64,000 nt of DNA, from NCBI RefSeq assembly GCF_009812055.1, contig NZ_WQNH01000001.1:310001-374000 (forward strand), read 5' to 3'. Made by a program: the position numbers and the translations under genes. Below the pieces are notes generated by a model, which was not told the origin of the DNA, did no database searches, and saw nothing but the letters and a program-made list of their open reading frames with translations. This document shows positions 26,864-36,241 of this stretch, in pieces. The DNA comes from Chelativorans xinjiangensis. Its GTDB lineage: Bacteria > Pseudomonadota > Alphaproteobacteria > Rhizobiales > Rhizobiaceae. Positions within the stretch are counted from its first letter, which is position 1. Each line of letters begins with the position of its first letter.

Positions 26864-28882
26864 TCATACGATACGCAAGAAGGGCTGCGCCTCTTTCCAT
26901 GTGGCCGGGCTTGGTCGGTAGCGCATCTCGCAACTCGGGCGTCCCAAATAGAAGCCCTGAGCCAGGTCGATGCCCAAGGCGCGCAAGAGCGCCAACTGAT
27001 CCTCGCTTTCCACGCCTTCCACCAGCACCCTTGAGCCGCGGTTGCGAACGAGACCGGCGATATCCTGGAGCATTGCCTCCCCGCGTGCACCGTGAAGGAA
27101 CGACTGATCGATTTTCACCGTGTCGAAGTCGATCAGCCGCAGCCACGAAAGCCCTGCAAAACCCGTCCCGAAATCGTCGAGCCAAAACCGGATGCCCAGC
27201 CGCTTCAGTTCACTCACGCAGCGGATGATGTCGTTGTGGATCGCCATCTCCACCCCTTCCGTGATTTCGAAGGTGAGCCTGCTGCCGGACACGCCGGTCT
27301 CGTCAAGAATGGCCGCCACGGACGCGGCGAAGCCCGGCATTTTCAGTTGGATCGGCGAGACGTTGACGCAGATGGTGGATACCTGAGGCTCCTCCAGGAG
27401 TTTCCGGCAGGCAGTGCTTATGGCCCAATGTCCGAGTTTCGCGATGGCGCCGGTCCGCTCCGCTACGGGAATAAACAGGTTCGGCGCAACGGATTTCCCA
27501 TCGACGGTTCTAAGCCGCATGAGGGCCTCGACAGCCTCGATTCGGCCGTTCGCGAGGTCCTGAATTGGTTGATAGACGAGAGAAATGAGGTTCTGCTCGA
27601 TCGCGACCTTCAGCAAGGCCGCTATGTCTTCGCCTTCCTCACCGCTCTCGGAATCGTTCGGATCGAACAGCCGAGCGCAATTGCGGCCCTTGCCTTTGGC
27701 CAGATACAAGGCCCTGTCGGCCTCGTGGATGATCTTCTCCAGCTTCGTGCCGTCCCCGTTTCTGGTGAAGGATGCGCCGACGCTTGCGGTGACAAAGGGC
27801 CGGTCCGGCCGTTTCTCATGTGGCAACGCCAGAGTTTCGACAGTGCGGCGGATCTCCTCGGCAAGATGCGCGACCTGCTTTTGTTCATCGATGCCCGCCA
27901 AGACGATAAACTCTTCGCCACCGTATCGTCCGATTGAGGCGTTGTGTCGGGCTGCGGTCCGGCCCAGAGCCTGCGCCACCACGGACAGGCAGCGGTCGCC
28001 TTCCTGATGTCCGTAATGGTCGTTGAACTTCTTGAAGAAGTCGATATCGATGAGGATTGCCGCAAATCCTCTCCCAAAGGCGCGCCACTCAAACCAGCGT
28101 TGTCGCAGCTTTTCCTCAATGGCTCTGCGATTGTCCAAACCAGTCAGGGGGTCGGTCCTCGACAGCCTCAGGAGAGCCTCGCCCCGTTCGGTCGCCTCTT
28201 CGTGCTGAAGCTTCGCTTCCATGGCATTCAAGAAGACGTTGTATCGCTCCTTGTTGAGCTTCCAGTTCACGAACGACGTGAAGATGAAGCAGGAAATGTA
28301 AAATGTTCCGAGCGCGATCTGATAGGAGACATCCGCAGGAAACAGCGTCAGGGCCAGCAAAGAGCCGGCGAGAACCGCACCGGACGTGATCACCGAAAGG
28401 ACGAAGCGGAAGCTGAAGAACAGGTTGGCTCCCATCATGAAGATGGTGCCGAACACCATGTAATGGGAAAAGCTTTGCACATGCTTCGTCATCATCGAGG
28501 GGCTAAGCCACCCGAGATAGCCGGCTAGCAGGGCAGCGGCGCAGACCAGGTCGAGCGCATCGGGGCTGGCTTCCGCGCGAACGAGGACTTCGATCAAGAT
28601 GAGCACGACGACTGCAACCGCAACACGCGCAGCGATCGTGTAGATTGCTACATCGGGAACGAGCAGTATGTCGGTGATCGAATAAAGCAGGTAGGCACCG
28701 ACCCCCAGCCAGAGGCCATGCCTGGCCGTCGCCCGTCGCCCGCTCTCATCTTGCTCTCGGTAGAGTGCGCGCAGTTCTCCCGTACGCAGGCTCTCCCGCT
28801 GCCCTGCGCGCTTGTCGAGCGAATCGGCCGCCCGCTCATCCATCAAATGACGCTCAGATACGGAAAATTCCACACCCCCCAC
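26864..28882 (-). CDS. Membrane GGDEF-EAL cyclic-di-GMP protein
   Basis: 672 residues from a GTG at 28882 (an ATG at 28843 is an alternative). Residues about 55-205 hold five to six membrane helices, an integral sensory region. The GGDEF domain has RYGGEEF (321-325), so it should be a competent cyclase, but the RxxD inhibitory site upstream reads RHNA and looks lost. The EAL domain starts with EALMRLR (452) and keeps DDFGTGFAG (569-577), VKIDQSF and the EITE glutamate, so phosphodiesterase function is also plausible. It is divergent from the methyltransferase-like gene at 29102. Confidence 0.93.
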   Translation of the reverse strand: MGGVEFSVSERHLMDERAADSLDKRAGQRESLRTGELRALYREQDESGRRATARHGLWLGVGAYLLYSITDILLVPDVAIYTIAARVAVAVVVLILIEVLVRAEASPDALDLVCAAALLAGYLGWLSPSMMTKHVQSFSHYMVFGTIFMMGANLFFSFRFVLSVITSGAVLAGSLLALTLFPADVSYQIALGTFYISCFIFTSFVNWKLNKERYNVFLNAMEAKLQHEEATERGEALLRLSRTDPLTGLDNRRAIEEKLRQRWFEWRAFGRGFAAILIDIDFFKKFNDHYGHQEGDRCLSVVAQALGRTAARHNASIGRYGGEEFIVLAGIDEQKQVAHLAEEIRRTVETLALPHEKRPDRPFVTASVGASFTRNGDGTKLEKIIHEADRALYLAKGKGRNCARLFDPNDSESGEEGEDIAALLKVAIEQNLISLVYQPIQDLANGRIEAVEALMRLRTVDGKSVAPNLFIPVAERTGAIAKLGHWAISTACRKLLEEPQVSTICVNVSPIQLKMPGFAASVAAILDETGVSGSRLTFEITEGVEMAIHNDIIRCVSELKRLGIRFWLDDFGTGFAGLSWLRLIDFDTVKIDQSFLHGARGEAMLQDIAGLVRNRGSRVLVEGVESEDQLALLRALGIDLAQGFYLGRPSCEMRYRPSPATWKEAQPFLRIV

Positions 28883-29066
28883 CCTACCGATTGGGCCTTC
28901 TGCGCGTGCCCGAACAGACAGAATAACCCGGCCAGCTTACGGAATTCTGGGTGAGAAGCTTTGATTTTTCCTAAAATCGTTGAGGTTTGGTTGACCAAGG
29001 TGAGAAGACCAGCCGCGCGTCATGCTTGTCTCATCCTCGGTTGGCAAAAGCCTTCGTCCCCCGGTA

Positions 29067-29086
29067 TGGTTAATACGCATTAACCA
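29067..29086. promoter_or_regulatory. 20-bp perfect palindrome before the methyltransferase-like gene
   Basis: TGGTTAAT-ACGC-ATTAACCA is a perfect inverted repeat ending 15 bp before the ATG at 29102, so a bound protein would block the start. It contains two TTAA cores six bases apart; the CtrA consensus uses a seven-base gap, so a CtrA site is possible but not a clean match. Confidence 0.5.
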
Positions 29087-29101
29087 AGTGGGGCATAAAA
29101 T

Positions 29102-30139
29102 ATGAGCGGGATGGTTTTCGATGGGGAGAGTCTCATCACTCCCGAAGCGATTGCGACCGAAGTCGGTTCGGCGGTGGGCAAGCCTCTCGCCGAACAGTTT
29201 GCACATGCTCAAGCCCGGCTGGCGCTGGTGCTGAACATCGCCAAGCAGCAGCTGGAAAACGGTCGAGACCCCTCCCAGGTAATCGATCGAACGGCCATAG
29301 AACTCCATCATATGCGCCGCAGTTATCGAAACGGGGTTTGGCAAGCCCTGATCCCGGTCGTGCAGGGGCATCCGGTCTCCGAGTTCTTTCTGCAGGATCC
29401 GTTTACACGCTGGTCCTTCGAAAAGCCGAGGGGCTATTCCGGCGACGCGCAGTTGCTCGACTTCATATACGGCCATCCCAGTGTGGCGGGAGCGATCGCC
29501 AAGGCTTCTCCCCTTGGCCGGGCGCTCTATAGGTACACCTACAACGCCTCGTCGTCGGTCGCCGTGCGGGAACGTCGCGACCTCCTGGCAAAACAGGTCG
29601 ACGAGATTGCGACCGCCAGGGGCAAGGAGACGGAGATCCTGGCGGTCGCCTGTGGTCACTTGCGTGAGGCGGAACACTCAAATTCCCTTCGGGAAGGGCG
29701 CATCGATCGCTGGGTGGCCCTCGACCAGGATCCAATGAGTGTTGGCTCGATCGCACGCGAATTCCAGGCGACATCCGTGGAGGCGGTCGAAGGCTCGGTG
29801 CGGGGACTGCTGGCCGACGCCTACAGTCTTGGCCGGTTCGACTTCGTCTATGCGGCAGGACTTTACGATTACCTTTCCCACAAGGTCGCAGTGCGGCTCA
29901 CGCAGGCCTGCCTTCGAATGCTGAAGCCGAACGGCACGTTCCTGTTTGCCAATTTTGCCGACGACATCAGCGTCGACGGCTACATGGAAACGTTCATGAA
30001 CTGGGCGTTGCTGCTGCGTTCGGAAGCAGACATGTGGAACATCATCAACGCGAGCGTCGACCGCAACACCGTCGAGGCTTCCGTGCACTTCGGCTCAAAC
30101 CGCAACGTTATCTACGCAACTCTGAGGAAGCGCGCGTAG
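29102..30139 (+). CDS. Class I SAM-dependent methyltransferase-like protein
   Basis: 345 residues. The C-terminal half has a Rossmann-type methyltransferase pattern: motif I region EILAVACGHLREAEHS, an acidic strand end WVALDQDP, and FDFVYAAGLYDYLSHKVAVR with LRMLKPNGTFLFANF. The N-terminal half is helical and contains EKPRGYSGDAQLLDFIYGHP. That arrangement reminds me of the group including PhcB (hydroxy-fatty-acid methyl ester signal synthesis), but I hold this loosely. It stands alone, divergent from a GGDEF-EAL gene, with a palindrome over its start region. Confidence 0.7.
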   Translation: MSGMVFDGESLITPEAIATEVGSAVGKPLAEQFAHAQARLALVLNIAKQQLENGRDPSQVIDRTAIELHHMRRSYRNGVWQALIPVVQGHPVSEFFLQDPFTRWSFEKPRGYSGDAQLLDFIYGHPSVAGAIAKASPLGRALYRYTYNASSSVAVRERRDLLAKQVDEIATARGKETEILAVACGHLREAEHSNSLREGRIDRWVALDQDPMSVGSIAREFQATSVEAVEGSVRGLLADAYSLGRFDFVYAAGLYDYLSHKVAVRLTQACLRMLKPNGTFLFANFADDISVDGYMETFMNWALLLRSEADMWNIINASVDRNTVEASVHFGSNRNVIYATLRKRA

Positions 30140-30290
30140 GGCGTGAAGCCGAGTACCCCTCGGCTCCCCACGATGTGCCCGCTGTTTCGACAATCCGGAA
30201 ATGTTCCTGCGTAAAAATTGAGCAGGCCTGGAAAATCCGCAACGAGCCGCTGAAAACGCTCTTGACAGGCTTCGAGCAACGCGGTGTTGA

Positions 30291-30304
30291 TTTGTATAGA
30301 CAAA
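30291..30304. promoter_or_regulatory. Possible operator before the TauABC-like operon
   Basis: TTTGT-ATAG-ACAAA lies 20 bp before the ATG at 30325, downstream of a TTGACA-like hexamer at 30262-30267. GntR/FCD regulators often use sites of this shape. No regulator gene is adjacent, so this is tentative. Confidence 0.3.
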
Positions 30305-30324
30305 ATCGGCAACGGGGAACGGTC

Positions 30325-31272
30325 ATGCGTGGAATTGCAAAAGTCGGGTTTCTGGCGGCGGCGGTTATCGGTGTTTCTCCAGCTTTCTCCCAAACGACGG
30401 ATGTCAACGTCGGCTTGTCCGGGTGGACCGGATTTGCCCCGCTGACGCTTGCAAAGGAAACCGGCATCTTCGAGAAGAACGGGCTCAATGTCACATTGGA
30501 GAAGATCCCGCAGGCAAGCCGCCATCTGGCGATCGCCTCGGGCGACATCCAGTGCGCCGCCACGACGGTCGAGACCTGGATCGTCTGGAATGCCAACGGC
30601 GTCGACACCAAGCAGATATTCCAGATGGACAAGTCCTTTGGGGCCGACGGGATCGCGGTGCGCGGCGATGTGGAAAGCTTCGCCGACCTGAAGGGCAAAA
30701 CCGTCGCCGCCTCGACGCCCGGCACGTCGCCATATTTCCTGCTTGCCTGGATGCTGAACGAGAACGACATGGCGATGTCGGACGTGAGCATCGTCAACAT
30801 GGAACCTGGGCCCGCCGCGCAAGCTTTCGTCGCCGGCCAAAACGACGCGGCGATGACCTATGAGCCCTATCTGTCGACGGTCCGTGAGGCCCCCGATTCG
30901 GGCAAGATCCTGGCTACTACGCTGGATTATCCCGCCGTCATGGACACCTTCGGCTGCACACCCGCCTTCCTCGAAGCAAATCCCGAGGCCGCCAAGGCGC
31001 TCGCAGACAGCTATTTCGAGGCGCTGGAACTGATCGAATCCGACCAGGACGGCTCTTACGCCACGATGGGCGCCGACGTGAACCAGACGGCCGAGCAGTT
31101 TGCCACCTCCGCCCAATATTTGCGCTGGCAGGACCGCGAGGCCAACGAGACCTTCTTCTCCGACGAGTTCTGGAGTTTTTCCGAGGCAGCGGCCGATCTG
31201 CTGCTCGAGATCGGCGTGATCCGCAGCAAGCCCGACATCAAGGCAATCGTCGATACCAGCTTCATCGAGTAA
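30325..31272 (+). CDS. ABC transporter substrate-binding protein (TauA/NMT1-like)
   Basis: 315 residues. Signal peptide about 1-22 (SPAFS|QTTD). The mature start VNVGLSGWTGFAPLTLAKETG is the TauA/SsuA/NMT1 pattern, and GDIQCAATTVETWIVWN is the usual strand-turn of the ligand cleft. Ligand candidates in this family are sulfonates, nitrate-like anions or aromatic nitrogen compounds; no enzyme lies next to it to narrow this. The frame runs further upstream; the ATG at 30325 has the signal peptide directly after it. Confidence 0.9.
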   Translation: MRGIAKVGFLAAAVIGVSPAFSQTTDVNVGLSGWTGFAPLTLAKETGIFEKNGLNVTLEKIPQASRHLAIASGDIQCAATTVETWIVWNANGVDTKQIFQMDKSFGADGIAVRGDVESFADLKGKTVAASTPGTSPYFLLAWMLNENDMAMSDVSIVNMEPGPAAQAFVAGQNDAAMTYEPYLSTVREAPDSGKILATTLDYPAVMDTFGCTPAFLEANPEAAKALADSYFEALELIESDQDGSYATMGADVNQTAEQFATSAQYLRWQDREANETFFSDEFWSFSEAAADLLLEIGVIRSKPDIKAIVDTSFIE

Positions 31273-31281
31273 CGGTTTTCC

Positions 31282-31315
31282 GGCGCGGGGAAACGCTTGG
31301 CACCTCCCCGCCGCC
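31282..31315. repeat. Hairpin between binding-protein and permease genes
   Basis: GGCGCGGGG (31282-31290) pairs with CCCCGCCGCC (31306-31315) with one bulged base, around a 15-nt loop. It starts nine bases after the stop of the binding-protein gene. Such structures often keep binding-protein mRNA levels above those of the membrane genes. Confidence 0.4.
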
Positions 31316-31409
31316 CTCCCGCCGGCAGATGTTCGAGCGGCCGCGCATCCGTCCCCTTGCGGCGGCGCCATGGTCGCGCCGCCGCTCCCAAACGAGGATC
31401 ATCACCCGC

Positions 31410-32186
31410 ATGTTTCGTCCTTTCCAGCCCGTCGGCTACGGAACCCGCGTTCTGCTCGGAGTAGGATTCTTCGTCTTCTTCGTCGCCTTCTGGTCGCTTG
31501 CCACCTTCGGAGGGTTCGTATCGCGGACATTCCTGGCCGACCCGCTGACGATGGTTGCAGACGGCTGGTATCTCCTCAGCCAGCGCGGCTTCCTCTACGA
31601 CATCGCCATGACGGTATGGCGGGTCGTCGGTGGCTTTGCGATCGCCGCCCTTATCGCCGTGCCCATCGGCATCGCCATGGGCACCTATAAACCGATCGAG
31701 GCCATGCTTGAGCCTTTCGTGTCCTTCGCCCGATACCTGCCCGCGTCGGCCTTCGTGCCCCTGCTGATCCTTTGGGCGGGCATCGGCGAGACGCAGAAGC
31801 TTCTCGTCATCTTCATCGGCGCCTTCTTCCAGATCATCCTGATGGTCGCCGGCTCGGTCGGCAATACACGGCGGGACCTTGTCGAGGCCGCCTACACCCT
31901 GGGGGCCACGGACAGGGGCATCGTCCGCCGCGTGCTCATGCCGGCCAATGCACCGGACATCGCAGAGAGCCTTCGCCTGGTCCTGGGCTGGGCCTGGACC
32001 TATGTGATCGTCGCCGAACTCATCGGCGCCTCCTCCGGCATCGGCTACATGATCATCAATTCGCAGGCGCTGATGGCGACCGGCCAGATCATCTTCGGCA
32101 TCATCGTGATCGGGATAATCGGCCTGATCTCCGATGCTCTCTTCAAGGCGGTCAACCAGTGGCTGTTCTCGTGGAGGCTCGCATGA
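31410..32186 (+). CDS. ABC transporter permease (TauC-like)
   Basis: 258 residues from the ATG at 31410; an ATG at 31329 would add 27 basic residues. About six helices are visible, with the EAA loop near VEAAYTLGATDRGIVRRVLMPANAPD. VSFARYLPASAFVPLLILWAGIGE is the conserved TauC/SsuC region. Its stop overlaps the ATPase start (ATGA at 32183). Confidence 0.9.
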   Translation: MFRPFQPVGYGTRVLLGVGFFVFFVAFWSLATFGGFVSRTFLADPLTMVADGWYLLSQRGFLYDIAMTVWRVVGGFAIAALIAVPIGIAMGTYKPIEAMLEPFVSFARYLPASAFVPLLILWAGIGETQKLLVIFIGAFFQIILMVAGSVGNTRRDLVEAAYTLGATDRGIVRRVLMPANAPDIAESLRLVLGWAWTYVIVAELIGASSGIGYMIINSQALMATGQIIFGIIVIGIIGLISDALFKAVNQWLFSWRLA

Positions 32187-32968
32187 GCGAGCTCGTCATC
32201 GACGGGGTGGGCCGCACCTTTCCCGGCGTGCGGGGCGGCAAGCCCACCACCGCGCTGCAGCCGACCAGCCTCACCGTGCCGGAAAACGACTTCGTCAGCA
32301 TCCTCGGCCCCTCCGGCTGCGGAAAGTCGACGCTGCTGCGCATCGTCGCCGGGCTTGACCATCCGAGCGTCGGCAAGGTTGTGCTCGACGGCCGGGAGAT
32401 CAGGGGCCCCGGGCCTGACCGCGGAATGGTGTTCCAGTCCTATACGCTGTTCCCGTGGCTGACGGTGGAGGACAATATCGGCTTCGGCTTGCGCGAAAAG
32501 GGCGTGCCGGAGAACGAAAGGCGCGAGATCGTCGCCGACTATATCGACCGCGTGGGGTTGCACGGCTTCGAGCGGCACTGGCCGAAGCAGCTCTCCGGCG
32601 GCATGCAACAGCGCACCGCCATCGCCCGCGCGCTCGCCAACAATCCGAAGATCCTACTCCTCGACGAACCGTTCGGTGCCCTCGACAATCAGACCCGCGG
32701 CCTGATGCAGGAGATGCTCCTCGGCATCTGGGAGCGCGAGCACAAGATGGTGCTGTTCGTCACCCACGATATCGAAGAGGCGATCTTCGTCGCCTCGCGC
32801 GTGGTGACGATGTCGGCAAGACCGGGGCGGGTGAAGTCGATCATCCCGGTCGATCTTCCCTACCCGCGCCACTACACGATCAAGTCGAGCCCGGAATTCA
32901 GCGCCCTGCGCTCGCAGCTGACCGAGGAGATCCGCTCCGAAGCGATCCTTGCCGCCCAGGAGCAATGA
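32183..32968 (+). CDS. ABC transporter ATP-binding protein (TauB-like)
   Basis: 261 residues. Walker [11 protein letters not shown]-loop [13 protein letters not shown], signature [15 protein letters not shown], Walker [13 protein letters not shown] and switch THDIEEAI are intact. It completes the three-gene importer that starts at 30325. A UUCG-type terminator follows within about 10 bp. Confidence 0.93.
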   Translation: MSELVIDGVGRTFPGVRGGKPTTALQPTSLTVPENDFVSILGPSGCGKSTLLRIVAGLDHPSVGKVVLDGREIRGPGPDRGMVFQSYTLFPWLTVEDNIGFGLREKGVPENERREIVADYIDRVGLHGFERHWPKQLSGGMQQRTAIARALANNPKILLLDEPFGALDNQTRGLMQEMLLGIWEREHKMVLFVTHDIEEAIFVASRVVTMSARPGRVKSIIPVDLPYPRHYTIKSSPEFSALRSQLTEEIRSEAILAAQEQ

Positions 32969-32978
32969 CGAGGCGCGG

Positions 32979-32996
32979 AGGGCTTCGGCCTTTTCT
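32979..32996 (+). terminator. Short intrinsic terminator with UUCG loop
   Basis: AGGGC-TTCG-GCCTT followed by TTCTT gives a five-pair stem (one G-T pair) capped by a UUCG tetraloop and a T-rich tail. It lies 10 bp after the ATPase stop and before the converging DMT gene. Confidence 0.6.
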
Positions 32997-33022
32997 TGCG
33001 GACAACCGGTGCCGGCAGCGCT

Positions 33023-33970
33023 TCAGGCCGGACGGCCTGTCTCGGCAGCCGGGTGCCGCACCAGCCGGCCCGGCTCGCTTTTCGCCAACCAGCGCTCGCG
33101 CAGCCAGATGGTCATGCCGGCCGCAGTGATGATAAGTGCGCCGAGGACGGTCCAGCGGTCCGGCAGATCGCCGAAGACGACGTAGCTCCAGGTCCCCAGA
33201 TAGATGATGAAGACATAGGAGAACGGCGTCAGCGCGCTGGCCGCCGCGTAGCCGTGGGCGCGTGTCAACATCTCATGGCCGACCCACCCCAAAACGCCGA
33301 GCCCGACCATCAGCGTCCAATCCAGCGGTGTGGCGGGGCTTTGCCATGCGGCCATCGCGAAGGGTGCAAGCAGCGCCGCCCCCACCAACCCGCTGTAAAG
33401 CTGCATCGTGTCCGACGACACCTTGCCCGAAAGCTTGCGCGTGATGAGCGCATAGATGGCGAAGGCCAGCGCGTTGCCGAGCGACAGGAACACCGCCCAG
33501 TGGAAACCGGCGTCGAACGGCCGGATGGCGATCAGGATGCCGCCGAAGCCCGCGACGATCGCCGACCACCGCCACACACCCACCTTCTCGCCCAGAAAAG
33601 GGCCGGACAGCGCGCAGATGATGATCGGCGAGGAGAACATGATGGTCGATGTGAGCGTCAGCGGCAGGTAGCGCACGGCGATGAAGTTGAGGACGGTGCA
33701 GCTCACCAGGAGGACCGAGCGCAACAGAACGAGCCCCACCCGATCCGTCCCGAACCGGGAAAGTGAAACGCCCTCCCGCGCGATCAGCCCGACGGAGATC
33801 ACGACATGGCAGAAATAACGCATGAAGGCGAGCTGCGCCGCCGGCAGGCCCGCAAGCGCCAGCCATTTGGCCGACACGTCCACGCAGGAGAATAGAAAAT
33901 AGGTGAAAAGCATCAGGACGATGCCCAGCATCGGCCTGTCTTCGATCGGGCGTGCGGCTATGCCGGCCAT
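33023..33970 (-). CDS. DMT-superfamily (EamA) transporter
   Basis: 315 residues with about ten membrane helices in two EamA repeats. Landmarks: FTYFLFSCVDVSAKWLA in helix 1, LNFIAVRYLPLTLTSTIMFSSPI at the end of the first repeat, and the matching second-repeat end SALTPFSYVFIIYLGTWSYVVFGD. Members usually export metabolites or amino-acid-like compounds. The ATG at 33970 is 20 bp after the TRAP large-permease stop, so it may be the last gene of that operon. The frame is open far upstream, but that part is antisense-free shadow of the TRAP gene. Confidence 0.88.
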   Translation of the reverse strand: MAGIAARPIEDRPMLGIVLMLFTYFLFSCVDVSAKWLALAGLPAAQLAFMRYFCHVVISVGLIAREGVSLSRFGTDRVGLVLLRSVLLVSCTVLNFIAVRYLPLTLTSTIMFSSPIIICALSGPFLGEKVGVWRWSAIVAGFGGILIAIRPFDAGFHWAVFLSLGNALAFAIYALITRKLSGKVSSDTMQLYSGLVGAALLAPFAMAAWQSPATPLDWTLMVGLGVLGWVGHEMLTRAHGYAAASALTPFSYVFIIYLGTWSYVVFGDLPDRWTVLGALIITAAGMTIWLRERWLAKSEPGRLVRHPAAETGRPA

Positions 33971-33990
33971 AAGGGCAGGTTCTCCGGGCG

Positions 33991-35589
33991 CTACTGTCGG
34001 AAGAACATCGTCAATTCCGGAAAGAAAAGCACCAGCATCAATATCAGGATCTGGATGGCGATGAAGGGCAGGAACCCTCGGAAAATGTCGGGCAGCGTGA
34101 TGTGGGGCGGCGCCACGGATTTCAGGTAGAAGGCGGCGGGCCCGAAAGGCGGCGACAGGAAAGACACCTGCATGTTCACGCAGAACAGGATACCGAACCA
34201 GACCGGCACATAGGAGCGCGCGTCGGCAAGCGGGCCGAACAGGCCGATCTCCTCGGGCGGCAGCTTCAGCACGATGGGCAGGAAGACCGGCATCACGAGC
34301 AGTACGATGCCGACCCAGTCCATGAAGGCCCCGAGAAACAGGAAGATGACCATCATGACCAGCAGGATGCCGATCGTCGGCAGCTCCGCGCCGACGATCA
34401 GGTTGGCCACGTAGGTTGGCCCGCCGGCGATCGTATAGGCGCCGGCCAGCGCCGTCGCGCCGAACGTCACCCAGATGATCGTGCCGGTTGACCTGAAGGT
34501 GCGCATCAGAGCGTCGCGGACCAGCGCAACGGAAAATTCTTTCCGGATGATGATGAGCGCCAGGACCGCGACCGTGCCCATCCCGGCGGCCTCGGTGATG
34601 CCGGTCACGCCGCCATAGATGGAGCCAAGCACCACGAAGACGACGACCAGCGGCGCGACCAGGCCCTTTGACATGGCCCATGTTTTTCTGGCCCTCGCCG
34701 CACCGAACATCAGTGTGGGAAGAAAGAGCCCGGCGAGCGCAAGCGCGCCGTAGAACAACAATTGCGAGCCGCTGTAGGGGGCGTAGTCGCTGGGCCTCAG
34801 CAAGCCGAAAGCATTCTGGGTCTCGATCAGCGCGGCATGCACCAGCGCACCGCCGCCCCACACGCCGACGAACCAGCCCATGAGGATGGCAAAGGCGCGG
34901 TATTTCTCCGCCGGCGGCAGGTCATCGTCCTCCGGCTCCGGCAAAGGCGCCAAAGACGGGTTCAGCCGCGTGCGGACGATGATGTAGATGATGTAGCCAA
35001 AGGCCAGGATGAAGCCTGGCACGAAGGCACCGGTGAAGAGGGCCTGGATCGAGGTTTCGGTGATCAGGCCGTACATGATGAGCACGATCGACGGCGGGAT
35101 CATGGTTCCGAGGGAACCAGATGCGCAGATCGTGCCGATGGCAAGGTTCTGGTTGTAGCCGAGGCGCAGCATCTGCGGCAGGGCGATCAGGCCAAGCAGC
35201 ACGACCTCGCCGCCGATGATGCCGGACATCGCCGCCATCACCACGGCCATGATCGAGGTCACGATGGCGATGCCGCCACGCGTACGGTTCAGCCAGCGGG
35301 TGAGGCTGTCATACATGTCCCGTGCTATGCCCGAGCGCTCCAGCAGCGTCGCCATCAGGATGAACAGCGGCACCGAGATCAGCACATAGTCCGTGCACAG
35401 CCCGTACATGCGCTGGGCCAGGATATTCAGCGGGCCAGTGCCGAAACTCGAAAAGAGCAGTTCGGGCCCGAACTTCATCACCATCACGACGACGGCGAGG
35501 AAACCCGAGGCGAAACCAAGCGGCATGCCGATGGCCAAAAGCCCGAGCATGCCCAAGAGCACGGTCAAGGAGATGACGCCGATATCCAT
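33991..35589 (-). CDS. TRAP transporter large permease (DctM type)
   Basis: 532 residues, longer than the usual 425, as seen in the TakP/mannitol-chloroaromatic class of TRAP systems. It has 12 or more helices, with MPLGFASGFLAVVVM at the N-terminus and the substrate-path motifs GGEVVLLGLIALPQML and GSLGTMIPPSIVLIMYG. A charged insert (PLPEPEDDDLPPAEK, about residue 220) is normal for this class. It follows the small permease by 55 bp and uses a sodium gradient in known relatives. Confidence 0.92.
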   Translation of the reverse strand: MDIGVISLTVLLGMLGLLAIGMPLGFASGFLAVVVMVMKFGPELLFSSFGTGPLNILAQRMYGLCTDYVLISVPLFILMATLLERSGIARDMYDSLTRWLNRTRGGIAIVTSIMAVVMAAMSGIIGGEVVLLGLIALPQMLRLGYNQNLAIGTICASGSLGTMIPPSIVLIMYGLITETSIQALFTGAFVPGFILAFGYIIYIIVRTRLNPSLAPLPEPEDDDLPPAEKYRAFAILMGWFVGVWGGGALVHAALIETQNAFGLLRPSDYAPYSGSQLLFYGALALAGLFLPTLMFGAARARKTWAMSKGLVAPLVVVFVVLGSIYGGVTGITEAAGMGTVAVLALIIIRKEFSVALVRDALMRTFRSTGTIIWVTFGATALAGAYTIAGGPTYVANLIVGAELPTIGILLVMMVIFLFLGAFMDWVGIVLLVMPVFLPIVLKLPPEEIGLFGPLADARSYVPVWFGILFCVNMQVSFLSPPFGPAAFYLKSVAPPHITLPDIFRGFLPFIAIQILILMLVLFFPELTMFFRQ

Positions 35590-35644
35590 GGTTCCCCGTC
35601 CCCGCTATTATTGTGATCTGGTTGTTTACGGTTGAAGTGGTGCG

Positions 35645-36214
35645 TCAGCCGCGCGGCTTGTCCGCTTCTTCCTTGATCGCCTCGACATCGATACCGATCT
35701 CATCGAGCGGCGTGTGTTCCTCGGGATCCCGGTTCCAGTCGTAGATCAGATTGGAAATCCCCTGGATGGCGGTGAGCACGAGAACGGCAAGGATGAGCGG
35801 CTTCAACGTCGCAGGGATCGGCGGGTCCCACGCCGTGCCGAAGGTTTCCCATCGGTTGAGCTTGACCCAGGCCTCCCCGAATCCACCCCAGATCACGGCG
35901 AAGACAAAAATCAACAGGAACAGAAGGGCCGCCAGATCGCAGGTCTTGCGAACCCAGCGCGGGAAAGCATCATAGAGCAATGTGATGCGGATGTGGCTTC
36001 GCTGCTGCATGGCATAGAGGCCGGCCAGCAGATAGACGGCGCCGGCAAGCCACAGCGACAGTTCATTGGCCCAGAGCGTGGGTCTGGCGAACAGGTACCG
36101 CAGCACCACTTCGTAGAACATGACGGCCACGATGGCGACGGGCAGGATCATGCTGACCCGGCTTATGGACCAGGTGACCTTGTCGATGATGCCCGTCTTC
36201 TCGTGCTCGACCAC
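35645..36214 (-). CDS. TRAP transporter small permease (DctQ type)
   Basis: 189 residues with four helices. MILPVAIVAVMFYEVVLRYLF and the NELSLWLAGAVYLLAGLYAM segment are the typical DctQ pattern. The C-terminal 35 residues are acidic and cytoplasmic. It lies between the binding protein (68-bp gap with a hairpin) and the large permease. Confidence 0.9.
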   Translation of the reverse strand: MVEHEKTGIIDKVTWSISRVSMILPVAIVAVMFYEVVLRYLFARPTLWANELSLWLAGAVYLLAGLYAMQQRSHIRITLLYDAFPRWVRKTCDLAALLFLLIFVFAVIWGGFGEAWVKLNRWETFGTAWDPPIPATLKPLILAVLVLTAIQGISNLIYDWNRDPEEHTPLDEIGIDVEAIKEEADKPRG

Positions 36215-36241
36215 GACACCCTCCGTTTCCGCCTTGGTAAA

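Noticed and set aside
33971-34861. Apparent N-terminal extension that would fuse the DMT transporter frame through the TRAP large-permease region
   Set aside because: The extension is read in the wrong frame of a clear TRAP gene; the DMT protein has a normal start and length from 33970.
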